Under the pieces are notes generated by a model. It was not told the DNA's origin. It did no database searches and saw nothing but the letters and a program-made list of their open reading frames with translations. Both the position numbers and the translations under genes were made by a program. This document shows positions 47,303 through 59,215 of a stretch of DNA of 64,000 nucleotides, piece by piece. The first letter of the stretch is position 1; the number at the start of each line of letters is the position of its first letter. The DNA comes from Gnetum montanum (taxonomy: Eukaryota; Streptophyta; Gnetopsida; Gnetales; Gnetaceae): contig MNCI01029487.1 in assembly GCA_015680685.1 (NCBI GenBank), positions 265,635 through 329,634 of the forward strand. The letters run 5' to 3'.

Positions 47303-50184
47303 GAATAGAAAAAGAGATTGATGGATGTTATGAACAAATGGTCAATAGCCTTTGCGTGGTCATATCAGGAGCTAACAGGAATTAATCCTAGGATGTGCCA
47401 ACATAGAATCTACATAGACTCCTCCATCAAGCCAAAGAGGTAGCTACAAAGATGCTTGAACCCAAAGCTCGAGCAAATCGTCAAGGAGAAAATTAAACAA
47501 CTCCTCAAGGCTAGGTTCACCTATCTAATTGTGAATAGTGAGTGGGTTAGCCCTCTTTTTATTGTAGACAAGAAAGGAGAAAAGTGAAAAGTCTATATAG
47601 ACTTTCGATTGCTGAACATGATAACCTATTAGGATAATTTTCCATTACCATTTGCAGACCAAGTGTTGGACACCATTGCGGAGCATTATTACTATAGCTT
47701 TCTAGATGGTTATAATGGCTATAGCCAAATTTAGATAGCACTAGAGGATGAGAACAAGATAAAGATAACATTTACAAGTTTTTGGGAGACTTTTACATAC
47801 AGAAAGATGCCCTTTGGCTTGTGTAATGCACTCGATACATTCCAACAATTCATCCTAAGCATCTTTCAATAATAGAACAATAGTGGGGTAGAAGTCTCCA
47901 TGGATGACTACTCTACCTACGAGGCTACCTTTGAGCAAGCTTTAGACTACCTTGAGCAAGTACTTCAATGATGTGTGGAGACAAACCTAAGGCTCAATTG
48001 GTAGAAGAGCCACCTAATGGTCTAAGAGGGCATTATCTTAGGACATCAAATTTCAAATAAAGGGATCGAGGTAGACCTAGAAAAAGTAAGGGTCATCTAA
48101 GTAATAACCAAAAAGCTAGAAATAGTAAGAGATGTGAGGTCATTCCTTAGCCACACTAGTTTCTATCAGTGCTTCATTAAAAACTTTTCAAAGATTGCCA
48201 AGCCATTGGTGGAGCTTACAAAGAAAGATACATTATTCATCTAGACTAAGGAATGTGAGAATGGATTCTAACAATTGAAGTAGAAACTCATAGAAACTTT
48301 AAATATACAAGCACCAGATTGGTCCAGGCCATTTCACATGATAACGAATGTATTGAATTATTCTTTGAGGGTTGTGCTTACATAGATGGACAATTAGAAA
48401 TGTCCATAATACGTACACTATGCAAGCATAAGCATTGTGGGTGCACAACTAAACTACACCACCATCAAAATGGAGCTTATGGCAGTGTTATACACGTTAG
48501 AGAAATCCAGCCACTATGTGCTTAGATACAAAGTTTTTATGCACACCAACCACAATGCCATCTAATTTCTGATAACTAAGTAAACGGTGAGCCCCTGTTT
48601 CATATGGTGGCTCATGATCCTCTAGGAGTTTGATTTAATGATGGTTGATTGAAAGTGATCCAAGAATGTGGTGGTTGACCACTTGTCTTGATTAAGATGG
48701 GATAGCAAAGAGGATGAGGATACACTATCTGATCAATTTCCTGATGAACTCCTCTTTGTTGGTGTTGTTAATGCTCAAGATCCCAAGGAAACAAACTAGT
48801 ACGATCACATCCTTTTCTATCTACTCACTTAGGAGATGCCATAGGAGTGAAAAAACAAGAAGAAACAATAGTTTCTTGACTAAGCTAACCACTTTATGGA
48901 GATCAAAGGTAACCTCTACAATAGTTGAAGAGATGGCCTAGTATGATGTTATGTCCTCGATGCACATCAACTTCAAGTTCTCTAGGACACAAGTAAAGGC
49001 CTTTGTGGGGGATATTATTCTGAGAGGAGGATGACCATTAAGATCCTCATGGTAAGATATTATTGGCCCACGATCTTCAAGGATGTCCATTACTTCTTCT
49101 ATTCCTTTGACAAGTGCCAACATGATGGATGGATAACTGCATGTATGAAAGGGTCTCAATAGTGGATATAACCACTAGAGCCATTCAATATTTGGAAAAT
49201 TGATATCATGGGATCCATCAACCCCATGTCGAATGGAATGACATACATAATCATGGCTATTGATTACCACCAAGTGGACTAAAGCTTCTGCTGTAATAGA
49301 CTATTCATCCTCTACAATGTTATGGTTTGTACAAAAAAATGTTCTAAACAAGTTTGGTGTGCCATGAGCACTAATTTCAAATAATGAAACACATTTTATT
49401 GGTGTTGCTTTTTAAAAGCTCATGCAAAGCTTTGGGTTTGAACATAAATTAACAACTTCATATCACTCCCAAGTCAATGGTCAAGTTGAGGTCACCAATA
49501 GGGAAATTACCAAAATGCTAACACATTCAATTAGTAAATATAGGAAGGACTAGAGTAGTAGACTCAACAATGCTCTTTGGGCTTATCATTTAATGTGGAA
49601 ACTTCCTATTGGCTATTCTCCCTGAGTTAGTGTATAAGAAACTTCCAACTCTTCCCATCCAAGCTGAGCTCCATACACTTTCAATAGCCTATGACCTTGA
49701 CTTGGATCTAAGTCTAGCCCAAATAGAAAGACTAACGAATCTCAACATGCTAAACAAAAATAGATGAGTAGTATTGTCATTGAATGAAGTGCACAAGGCA
49801 CATAACAAGCAACATTGTGACCTTAGAATAAGAAAAGTAAAGTTTCAACCAAGAGATAAGGTGCTCTTTTGAAACCCCATGCATGTACCTCAATGTACCA
49901 AATTTCAAATGCTATGGAAGGGCCCTTACATTATACGTGAAACTCTTTCAGTTGGGGCCATGATGATCTACGATCATGCCAACCCAAATGAGAGATTACT
50001 AGGCAACATACAACAACTTAAACCATTCCTAGAGAAAGGAACAATCAGTGGAGATATGCCTCAACTGATGGTCAAGTGCACTCAATTTTTCAAATCTCTC
50101 CCTTCTAACTTAGTCATGGGGGAGATGGCCATCCATGCTAACATCCTACAAATGGCTCCTCAATGTTTCAAATTCTTTGTTTAA
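47303..50184 (+). pseudogene. Element B pol: RT, RNase H, integrase
   Basis: Continues from 39522. RT: FAWSYQELTGINPRMCQHR, WVSPLFIVDKKGE, YIDFRLLNMI, YYSFLDGYNGYSQI (motif A), MPFGLCNA, and VSMDDYSTY with MDD at 47900-47908. RNase H remnant near 48290-48560: IQAPDWSRPF, LNYTTIKMELMAVLYTLEKS. Integrase: zinc-finger remnant YYWPTIFKDVHYF...CQ near 49050-49120, then IWKIDIMG (first catalytic Asp, about 49195), LISNNETHF (second Asp changed to Asn, about 49371), and GQVEVTNREI (catalytic Glu, about 49479). The C-terminal part ends in APQCFKFFV with a stop at 50182-50184. Dozens of stops make it inactive. Confidence 0.85.
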
Positions 50185-51542
50185 CATCATTTTTCATATG
50201 TCTTCCATTTTCTTCAACATTTTACAATTTTTTTATATTTTACTTTGTATGGATTTTCTTACATGTCTTTTTCTTCTTTATCGCCATTAGGACTTTGGTA
50301 TTGAACAAAGTTGTTAATTAATGGTGGTTAATTAAATTATATTACTTCAATTGATTCCTTAATGACAAGATTTCATAATTGAATTTTGAGATTGATTAAT
50401 GGGCCATTGGGTTTCTCCTAATACCAGGCAGTGAGCTCACATCACCCACCCATTCCACTAAAACTCCATGGTGTTTTCTTGTTTTGAAAGTAAGTGGTCC
50501 TTTCTAATAACAACTTTAAAAGAACGTGTGAGCTTGGTACTCTTTAGACTTAGAACAAAATAAGTGGAATTGAAAAGGGTATAGCTTCAAGGAAATTTGT
50601 CACCTTTTGTACTTGCCTACTGTCTTGAGTTTTATGAGTACTCTTATCGATTCCTCATTATTCCTAATATCAATCAATAATAGGAAGCAATGTCTTTACA
50701 TGGTGTGGTTCCCATGAAAAAAAACATGGGAATTAAAAGCCCATTCCTTAAATGAAATAATGGGCTATAAGCACTAGTTATGGGGCTACAAAGATATGTT
50801 ATCCATGCCTGAAGGCACTCCTCTAACTAACGCCCTCCTCACTTATTACTTCTCTTTTTTTCTTTATTTGGAATGTTGGGTAATCTTTGTGGGTTTCCAT
50901 GAGCTCTAAAGGATCAAACAGTCTCCATGTGTCAATGCAAAGTCATTGAAAGTGGATGGTCTTGATTCCAACTAAGGATGGGACACTATTAGGTAACCTT
51001 AATTACAAACTCCAGAAAGGACTTCATGTGATTAGAATGAGAAAGTCCATTCCATTTTCTCTCTCATCACCAATTCTATCCATCTTCCACCTTGCTACAT
51101 CCTATTATGATTAACTGATACATCCATTTTGATGTCTTAATTCTTTGGTGGTTTCTTAGGTGATTCAATTTTCAACATCCCATGGCCATTAATCATCCTT
51201 GGGGCCTATAGACTCCTTGGTATGAGGACATGCAAGGGAATTAAAGGCATGAGCCTACTATGGGGAGGATCCACTTGCATGCTCTTTTGTCTAGAAGGTT
51301 GAATCTCCTATCCCTTAGTCATTTTACTTTCAAATCCATTGTTTTCCACCTCAGAGCATCCAATTTTTGCACTCATTAGCAATTAATCTCCATTCAAATC
51401 TCTTTTTTTGAACAAATTCCAAGCCCTCTTTAGTGATTTTCCCTTATTCTAAGCTTTTCTGGCTTCCTTTGGACTTCAATTTCATTGTCAAACTCTTTTT
51501 CCATACTTAGTTCTTAAAGTAAAATTTTTTTCTCTATGGTTG
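50185..51542 (+). other. Element B post-pol non-coding spacer
   Basis: No coding block. It is T- and A-rich and partly co-linear with the spacer of element C. It contains the shared word ctactatggggaggatccac (within 51251-51282), about 270 bp upstream of the internal U3-like array. Confidence 0.65.
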
Positions 51543-51618
51543 TGTTGACGCATCCCCATCAATGTAGCCCAATGCATTGACACATCCCAGTTGATGCATG
51601 GGAAAAATAATATAAATA
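51543..51618 (+). promoter_or_regulatory. Internal U3-like promoter of element B
   Basis: Four consecutive units of 14, 14, 18 and 14 bp: tgttgacgcatccc 51543, catcaatgtagccc 51557, an 18-bp unit at 51571, agttgatgcatggg 51589. A TATAAATA box follows at 51611-51618. The core word ttgatgcat is that of B's own LTR array (55167-55228), not the GATATC of element C. Like the C array, it lies upstream of the extra ORF. Confidence 0.6.
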
Positions 51619-51761
51619 CACATCAACACTTAAGTCAAAATTTCACATTTGCCTCATAATGCTAAGGAAGTTTTTGCATTTTTTTGAGCACAAAGCACTT
51701 TCCAAGTGCCATAACTTGCCAATCGCTTATCCAAATCATCCCATTCTTCAAGCTACCATAG

Positions 51762-52056
51762 GTGAGCTTTACGTTGTGGAGGCGACAAACCTATGGTTCA
51801 TGATGGGAAATTTTTCAAAATTTTTCTAATGTCCTAATGTTTAACTAATAAAATAATATTAAAAATCACCAAGCTATGGTAAGTTAAACTTGATCCGTAA
51901 ACTTGGGTAGCTAAATGAATAAAATAATACTAAAATAATGAATATGCCATGATCACAACTAGCCTAAGTGTAACTTGCCCAAATGAGAAAAGGTATCAAA
52001 AGTACTAAAAGTTACACACATAAAACGCTAATCTTTGGCTATGTTTGTGAACATAG
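51762..52056 (+). other. Possible leader intron of the extra ORF in B
   Basis: A donor GTGAGC at 51762 and acceptor gaacatAG at 52055-52056 bound an AT-rich 295-bp stretch. The acceptor sits directly before the codon homologous to the start of the extra ORF in element C. The donor is uncertain because the two leaders align poorly. Confidence 0.4.
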
Positions 52057-54912
52057 GTGGCATCAAAAAGGGGACCACAAGGAAAAGGACCATCCCAACC
52101 AAAGGAAAAGTGGCCAAGAGAAGGAAGGGGCTAATAGCCATAATAGCCCTAAGAAGAAGAAGAAGCTAAACCATATGCAACGGTACCTCTTCAGAAGGAG
52201 TCCAAAGTGGAATTTGTTTGACAAATTCCCACAGTGGAAATGGGCTAGTCCAAGTAGGATGAGGTGCCAAGGCCAAATCTAGAGGTCACACTGACTGAGG
52301 CCTGTCTTGAATGAATCCATTCCAAAGAGGTCCAGAGTTTAGTTCTTTAAGAACTTAACTTTAGTCCCTTCCTGGACTTGGCATCAGAGGAGGTCAAAAC
52401 TCAACTACAAGGATCCCGATGTGGCCTATTCTCTCTTCCAGTGGGAAATGGTACATGGGGAAAACTTATCTTTTTGGAACAACTAGCAGGTAGATGCTAT
52501 AGTAAAGATCAAAGACATCAACGTCTTCTACTTGGATGAGGCCATTTTAGAGGCCCTCACATTACTTGACATCGGGGCAACATTGGCAGAGATTCCCATG
52601 CAAGCAAACCTAGAAGCCAAAAAAGAGTGAATCCAACAATGCTATGGGGTAAACTATAAGGAGTACAGTGCACTCACCAAGGCAGAGAAAGCCTATTTTA
52701 AGATTGTGGCCTATGACCTAAACCCAACGATGAGGCCTAGCAAAGTCACTACCTTCTCCACCTGTGTGTGTCTTGCTCTAAGTGGCAAATTCCTTGTCAA
52801 CCTTCCTTAGCTCATCTTCCTTGAGATTAAGATGCAATTTAAAGAAAAAATGTGAGGGAGAAAGACACTCCCCTTCTCATGCCTAATCAAAAAAGTTTGC
52901 AAAAGAGGAGGCATAGCATGTTATGCCAATGACACGCTCCATCATGCTTCTGCTACTTCTTAGCAAGAGATGATGAAGGACAAAGTAACTGCTAAGCTGC
53001 TTAAAGTGGAGCAACCACCACAACCACCAGTTGGAGAGACAAAATCAAAGGCTTGCATAGCTATTGAGTGCATGAGAAAACTACATGAGTAGCTATTGTA
53101 GCAAAAGCAAGGGAGGGCAAGTGATGGGGAATTATTAGTCTACAGGCCAACGTTGAGCCATCTTAACAAGGTAACAAGAACCATAATTTGGTTGGAGCAT
53201 ACTGCCCCATTGTTTTGGATCCAAAGAATGTAAGGGCACAAAAGAACAAATCTAAGTGTCCAAGATGTTATGATGTCCATCCCTGGGTAACAAGAGTTCC
53301 TAGAAATTTTTGGAAATGCTGCAACCTTCTTGGTGTACTTAGAGGAGGGCGAGTGGGCTACTATCTTGGTGATGTAGCACCATGGGTAGGAAATAATAGC
53401 AAAGGTGGTGGCTAACAAAGTGGCTAAAGCACTTAACATTTCTACGGTAGGCATGCCAGACATTATTACACTCAACGATGTGTAGGCTTTCACAGGAGTG
53501 GGTAGTAGAAGGCTTAATGAAATCCAACACAAGGAAGTGTTGGATCGACTAGTAGGAATTGGGCAACTGTGTCTGGAGATCTTTGATCTCTTGAAAGAAA
53601 TTGCTACAAACCAATCAAAGCTACTGGAAACTAAGGGCAAGCTCATTATCACAAATGTCCAACTCAAGGTAGCCACTACCGAAAATCGTCAGTTGGCTCT
53701 TGAGATTATAGAACTAAGAGCTCGATTAGCCAATCCTGCCATTCTAGCCAAGCTATTACATGGGATGAAGTTTTCCTGTAGCTTCATAATCAACTCAGAG
53801 AGACTAAGAATGCCAAAGAGATGGCAGTCTTCGACATGTCCTTATTGGAGGCTCTTACCTTCAGCACCATTAAGGACTTAGCATAAGTCTGCAGGGAGAA
53901 CTTGGCTTTGATCAAAGATATTCATCACCTACACAATGTTGAGGAGCAAAAAGACTAGATGGTTGAATTTTTAAGACAGCAATAGGAGTAGCTTACCAAG
54001 GTGAACATGGATCTAAGGAGGTTGGAAGTGGAGAATAGAAATCTATCAATGGAGAAAGTCTGGGTGCTTCACCAGAAAACTACCATTGAGGTAGCTACCT
54101 AGATAAATGATGCCCTAAAATTTGAATGAGTTAAAAATCATTACAGGAACCAAGTACAACTCCTCAAGGAGGTGAATGAGAAGGAGATTCAATTGGCCAA
54201 GGTGAAGATGAATGAGGCCTTCCAACAACTCCAACAAAGAGGCGATGTATGGTAGGTGATCTTTAATAGTCTAAATGCCTACAACAAACCAGAAATCTAC
54301 CTAAAGGAGTTACAGATTGAGGATATGATAGAATACATGGATCTCACAAACCTTCGTTATGCAAACTTTGCAATCCTTACCATTGGTAGGCCAAGGTTGG
54401 AGTTGGAGAAGTAGGTGGCTAGCTCATACATCCTCTTTGAGGTTGAGTTTAAGCACCACAAAGATACTAAGCAAAAGCTAGAAATAGCTAATGTTGAGTT
54501 GGAAGTTCTCAAGAGTCGATTCATAGATCAACAATCAGTTGCTAAGAACCTGACCAAGAGAATGAATGACTACCACAAAATGTAGAACCTTGTAAAGATG
54601 TTCAATGTTGACTGTAATCAATTTGTAGCATGGTTTGTCAACATGAAGGAGTTGTTCCTCGCAATGCCCCATTTGTGGGACGTCCCTATACTAGCCCGTA
54701 TTGGCGAAGTTGCATGGATTATGTATGACCCATGGAGCAAGGAGGAGAAGATGCAAGTATTACTAGATGCTTTTTGTATTCCACTAAAAGTAGCAACTAC
54801 AGCACGACAACCACAGCCACAACATTAGCCTCAATCGCCACCACCATAAGCATTAGAGCCTCGTGAAGGTCCTTCAGCATTCCAAGAGCCTCCACCTCCT
54901 AGCACTATTTGA
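52057..54912 (+). pseudogene. Extra ORF of element B (about 952 codons)
   Basis: Homologue of 17515-20270. The first codon is GTG where C has ATG, and the next residues ASKRGPQGKGPSQP align with TPKIGQQGGPSQ. Domain text: WEMVHGENLSFWNN, VKIKDINVFYLDEAILEALTLLDIG, YFKIVAYDL, LPFSCLIKKVCKRGGI and YANDTLHHASA. Then come HKEVLDRLVGIGQLCLEIFDLL, ETKGKLIITNVQLK, and a long Glu/Lys/Leu-rich coiled-coil-like stretch. Then ELQIEDMIEYMDL, TNLRYANFAIL, WDVPILARIGEVAW, DPWSKEEKM, and a Pro-rich end EPPPPSTI with the stop at 54910-54912, aligning with EPPLPRTT in C. Over ten stops and frameshifts. The 3' half is repeated at 56654-58122. Confidence 0.7.
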
Positions 54913-55133
54913 TCTTCTCTTCGTCTTCAACAATTAAAGAATCTTGGCTGTTCATTTTTGTAAGCCTATCCAATTTTGTTTTTCATGATACCCATTTTCG
55001 TAATTTTTGTAATTCTATACAATTTGGCACTCAAAGTTTGTTAGTCAATAATCCCCTACCTTCCTAATTTTATAAGAAGCTTGATCCTATTTTTGTTCAC
55101 TCAAGGACAAGTTTTCAGTCAGTTGTGGGAGCA

Positions 55134-56000
55134 TGATGAATCATTCAACTAGCTACGTGAATGAGCATGCATCAATGCAACCTCGTTGTTGCATGATTTG
55201 ATGCGTTGATGCAGATATGTCGACACAGTGTCTAGTCTCGCCTCTATAAATGCACATACCCATCACATTTATGGCACATTAAGTTGATAGTGTAGCCAAG
55301 TTCTTGTAGTTTTCTTCCACGAGAGTTAGAATATTTTCTAGGTGCCTGCAATAGAACTTCAAGGATTGTATGGATTCTTATCTGAGCATCAATGTACTTG
55401 AACACTTTGATGTGACGGTAATAAAGATGAGATTCTTAGAATTCTTTACAACACTTAAAAATCGATTACTATTTTCTTCCATGCACTTTATTACTTATGC
55501 ATTTTATATTCATTTCCTTAGTTAATTAATATGTTTAATAATAACACATAAGTATGACCTCCTCGAACATACCATTAATGCTTAGTAATCCCAATGGTGT
55601 CATTGCTTGGTTCACCTAGTAGCCTAACACTTGGTAACCCAGTAGTGTTCATAATGAGTTCAAGATGTGCACAACAGGTGGACCTGAATGCTTATGTTAA
55701 GATAGTTAGACTAAGGTATTTGATAGTTAATTAGTTAATTTACAATTAATTACCTTTTTTGACACTTAGATTAAATAAAATAAAATATAAAATATAAATA
55801 AATATCATGTGCCTTGTCTTACACTTAACCATATACTTGAACTCACACAAGTGAAGCCAAGAAGAAAACGATCATGTTTTTAAGTCACTATCTTTGCCCA
55901 TTGGTGCATTTAAGAGCTAAGTTCATAGAATTTGACCGAATCACTAGTGGAACACTTGTGATTCATATGGTTAGACATAGGGACTACTTGTTTCTCATCA
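55134..56000 (+). repeat. Element B 3' LTR (867 bp)
   Basis: TGATGAATCATTCAACTAG...TTTCTCATCA. The U3 array spans 55167-55228 (units of 14, 14, 20, 14 bp with core ttgatgcat), and TATAAA lies at 55245-55250. Followed by TCAAC (56001-56005). Confidence 0.9.
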
Positions 56001-56005
56001 TCAAC

Positions 56006-56653
56006 TATTCCACATGTGCTGCTTCTTACTTTTTGGCAAAAATGCTTGTCTCAGAATGTTAGAATTTTTTAACAGTGAGCAAGTCCCCTTTCAATTTAAG
56101 AGAAATTAATTAAAAATTTAATTTTCCTAGATCATTTGGTAACTACAAGACTGCTTAACTTAGTTTCATGTTAGGTTGTGATAGATCTTGTATTACAACA
56201 ATCTTTACTGCAACAACTAGCTACTTTGATCTCTTTTATTGTAATTTCTAATTGAAGAATACTTTGATGTGCTTTTGTTATAAGATGAGAAATATGCATA
56301 CTAGAGGCCTTGAATATTTCCTTTCTAAAACCTTTAGAAGATAAAATAGAAGAAAATGATTTGCTAATAGTCTTGGGACTTGTAGCAATGGAATCATTTA
56401 TATAAAGCGATTCCAAATTAAGTACTTAATGCTTTCCTTTTAGAAATTTAAAAAATTCTTTGTAAGGTTCATCTTCAATTTTCAGCCATGATATGTGACT
56501 GTTAGTAAGAGCACTTTTAGCTTTAAAAGCATTTCAACAGTATGTAGTATAACAAGCTTTAGCCAAGAATTTTTAAGCTTTAAAATCAAAGGGATTCGAG
56601 TTTGAAAATTTACATTTTTCATTTGCTTGACAAATTCTGTAAGATCTTCTTCT
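56006..56653 (-). pseudogene. Duplicated piece of the L1-like LINE
   Basis: Copy of 59216-59874 within the 3.2 kb duplication. It encodes the same helical text (SSMHISHLITKAHQSILQL, minus strand). This is the DNA into which element B inserted. Confidence 0.75.
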
Positions 56654-58122
56654 AAGGTAGGCATGCCAGACATTATTACACTCAACGATGTGTAGGCTTT
56701 CGCAGGAGCAGGTAGTAGAAGGCTTAATGAAATCCAACACAAGGAAGTGTTGGATCGACTAGTGGGAATTGGGAAACTGTGTTTGGAGATCTTTGATCTC
56801 TTGAAAGAAATTGCTGCAAACCAATCAAAGCTACTAGAAACTAAGGGCAAGCTTATTATCAAAAATGTCCAACTCGAGGTAGCCACTACTGAAAATCTTT
56901 AGTTGGCTCTTGAGATTATAGAACTAAGAGCTCGATTAGCCAATCCTGCCATTGTAGCCAAGCTATTACATGGGCTGAATTTTTCCTGTAGCTTCATAAT
57001 CAACTCAGAGAGGCTAAGAATGCCAAAGAGATGGCAGTCTTTGACATGTCCTTATTGGAGGCTCTTACCTTCAACACCATTAAGGACTTAGCACAAGTCT
57101 ACAGGGAGAACTTGGCTTTGATCAAAGATATTCATCACCTACACAATGTTGAGGAGCAAAAAGACTAGATGGTTGAATTTTTGAGACAGCAATAGGAGTA
57201 GCTTACCAAGGTGAACATGATTCTAAGGAGGTTGGAAGTGGAGAATAGAAATCTATCAATGGAGAAAGTCTGGGTGCTTCACCAGAAAACTACCATTGAG
57301 GTAGCTACTTAGAGAAATGATGCCCTAAAATTTAAATGAGTTAAAAATCATTACAAGAACCAAGTACAACTCCTCAAGGAGGTGAATGAGAAGGAGATTC
57401 AATTGGCCAAGGTGAAGATGAACGAGGCCTTCCAACAACTCCAACAAAGAGGCGATGTATGGTAGGTGATCTTTAATAGTCTAAATGCCTACAACAAACC
57501 AGAAATCTACCTAAAGGAGTTACAGATTGAGGATATGATAAAATACATGGATCTCACAAACCTTCGTTATGAAAACTTTGCAATCCTTACCATTGGTAGG
57601 CCAAGGTTGGAGTTGGAGAAGTAGGTGGCTAGCTCATACATCATCTTTGAGGTTGAGTTTAAGCACCACAAAGATACTAAGCAGAAGCTAGAAATAGCTA
57701 ATGCTGAGTTGGAAGTTCTCAAGAGTCGATTCATAGATCAACGATCAATTGCTGAGAACTTGATCAAGAGAATGAATGACTACCACAAAATGTAGAACCT
57801 TGTAAAGACGTTCAATGTTGATTGTAATCAATTTGTAGCATGGTTTGTCAACCTGAAGAAGTTGTTCCTCGCAATGCCCTATTTGTGGGACGTCCCTATA
57901 CTAGCCCATATTGGCGAAGTTGCATGGATTATGTATGACCCATGGAGCAAGGAGGAGAAGATGAAAGTATTACTAGATGCTTTCTGTATTCCACTAAAAG
58001 TAGCAACTATAGCACGACAACCATAGCCACAACATTAGCCTCAATCGCCACCACCATAAGCATTAGAGCCTTGTGAAGGTCCTTCAACATTCCAAGAGCT
58101 TCCACCTCCTAGCATTATTTGA
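56654..58122 (+). pseudogene. Duplicated 3' half of the B extra ORF
   Basis: Co-linear with 53446-54912 at an offset of 3210 bp: ETKGKLIIKNVQLE, MIKYMDLTNLRYENFAIL, IGEVAWIMYDPWSKEEKM and the terminal Pro-rich block are all present. It has no start and no promoter of its own. Substitutions relative to copy 1 are few and include extra stops. Confidence 0.8.
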
Positions 58123-58343
58123 TCTTCTCTTCGTCTTCAACAATAAAAGAATCTTGGTTGTTCATTTTTGTAAGGCTATCCAATTTTGTTGTTCATGATA
58201 CCCATTTTTGTAATTTTTGTAATTCTATACAATTTGGCACTCAAAGTTTGTTAGTCAATAATCCCCTACCTTCCTAATTTTATAAGAAGCTTGATCCTAT
58301 TTTTGTTCACTCGAGGAAAAGTTTTCAGTCAGTTGTGGAAGCA

Positions 58344-59210
58344 TGATGAATCATTCAACTAGCTACGTCAATGAGCATGCATCAATGCAACCTCGTTGTT
58401 GCATGATTTGATGCATTGATGCAGATATGTCGACACAGTGTCTAGTCTTGCCTCTATAAATGCACATACCCATCACATTTATGGCACATTAAGTTGATAG
58501 TGTAGCCAAGTTCTTGTAGTTTTCTTCCACTAGAGTTAGAATATTTTCTAGGTGCCTGCAATAGAACTTCAAGGATTGTATGGATTCTTATCTGAGCATC
58601 AATGTACTTGAACACTTTGATGTGACGGTAGTAAAGATGAGATTCTTAGAATTCTTTACAACACTTAAAAAATCGATTACTATTTTCTTCCATGCACTTT
58701 ATTACTTATGCATTTTATATTCATTCCTTAGTTAATTAATATGTTTAATAATAACACATAAGTATGACCTCCTCGAACATACCATTAATGCTTAGTAATC
58801 CCAATGGTGTTATTGCTTGGTTCACCTAGTAGCCTAACACTTGGTAACCCAGTAGTGTTCATAATGAGTTCAAGATGTGCACAACAGGTGGACCCGAATG
58901 CTTGTGTTAGGATAGTTAGACTAAGGTATTTGATAGTTAATTAGTTAATTTACAATTAATTACCTTTTTTCACACTTAGATTAAATCAAATAAAATATAA
59001 AATATAAATAAATATCATGTTCCTTGTCTTACACTTAACCATATACTTGAACTCACACAAGTGAAGCCAAGAAGAAAACGATCATGTTTTTAAGTCACTA
59101 TCTTTGCCCATTGGTGCATTTAAGAGTTGAGTTCATAGAATTTGACTGAATCACTAGTGGAACACTTGTGATTCATATGGTTAGACATAGGGACTACTTG
59201 TTGCTCATCA
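58344..59210 (+). repeat. Duplicated B 3' LTR (867 bp)
   Basis: Same length and ends as 55134-56000 and followed by tcaac (59211-59215). Without the tandem duplication it could be mistaken for the end of a second element. Confidence 0.9.
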
Positions 59211-59215
59211 TCAAC

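Larger units (their letters stand above)
34149..56000 (+). mobile_element. Element B: Ty3/gypsy element with two nested insertions
   Basis: The 5' LTR 34149-34995 and 3' LTR 55134-56000 are bounded by the target duplication TCAAC (34144-34148 and 56001-56005). Order: LTR, primer site, gag, protease, reverse transcriptase, RNase H, integrase, spacer, internal promoter, extra ORF, purine tract, LTR. Removing the solo LTR (36629-37509), element A (39523-47297) and their duplications leaves about 13.2 kb. It shares gag, pol spacer and extra ORF architecture with C and A. All ORFs are broken by many stops, mostly of C-to-T type. Confidence 0.9.
53441..56653. repeat. 3.2 kb tandem duplication, copy 1
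   Basis: Includes the 3' half of the B extra ORF, B's purine tract and 3' LTR, the TCAAC flank, and 650 bp of minus-strand LINE. Copy 2 starts at about 56654. The offset is 3210 bp through the LTR. The left edge is tctacggtaggcatgcc (53441) and the junction tctaaggtaggcatgcc (56651). The duplication spans an element-host border, so it happened after B inserted. Confidence 0.9.

Noticed and set aside
53140-53676. 178-codon minus-strand ORF with Ser/Leu-rich hydrophobic text, also at 56482-56886
   Set aside because: It is the antisense shadow of the extra ORF of element B; the plus-strand frame is conserved with element C, the minus frame is not.
58344-59210. A second element of the B family ending here
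   Set aside because: The LTR and its flank are part of the 3.2 kb tandem duplication; the TCAAC repeat here is the copied original.
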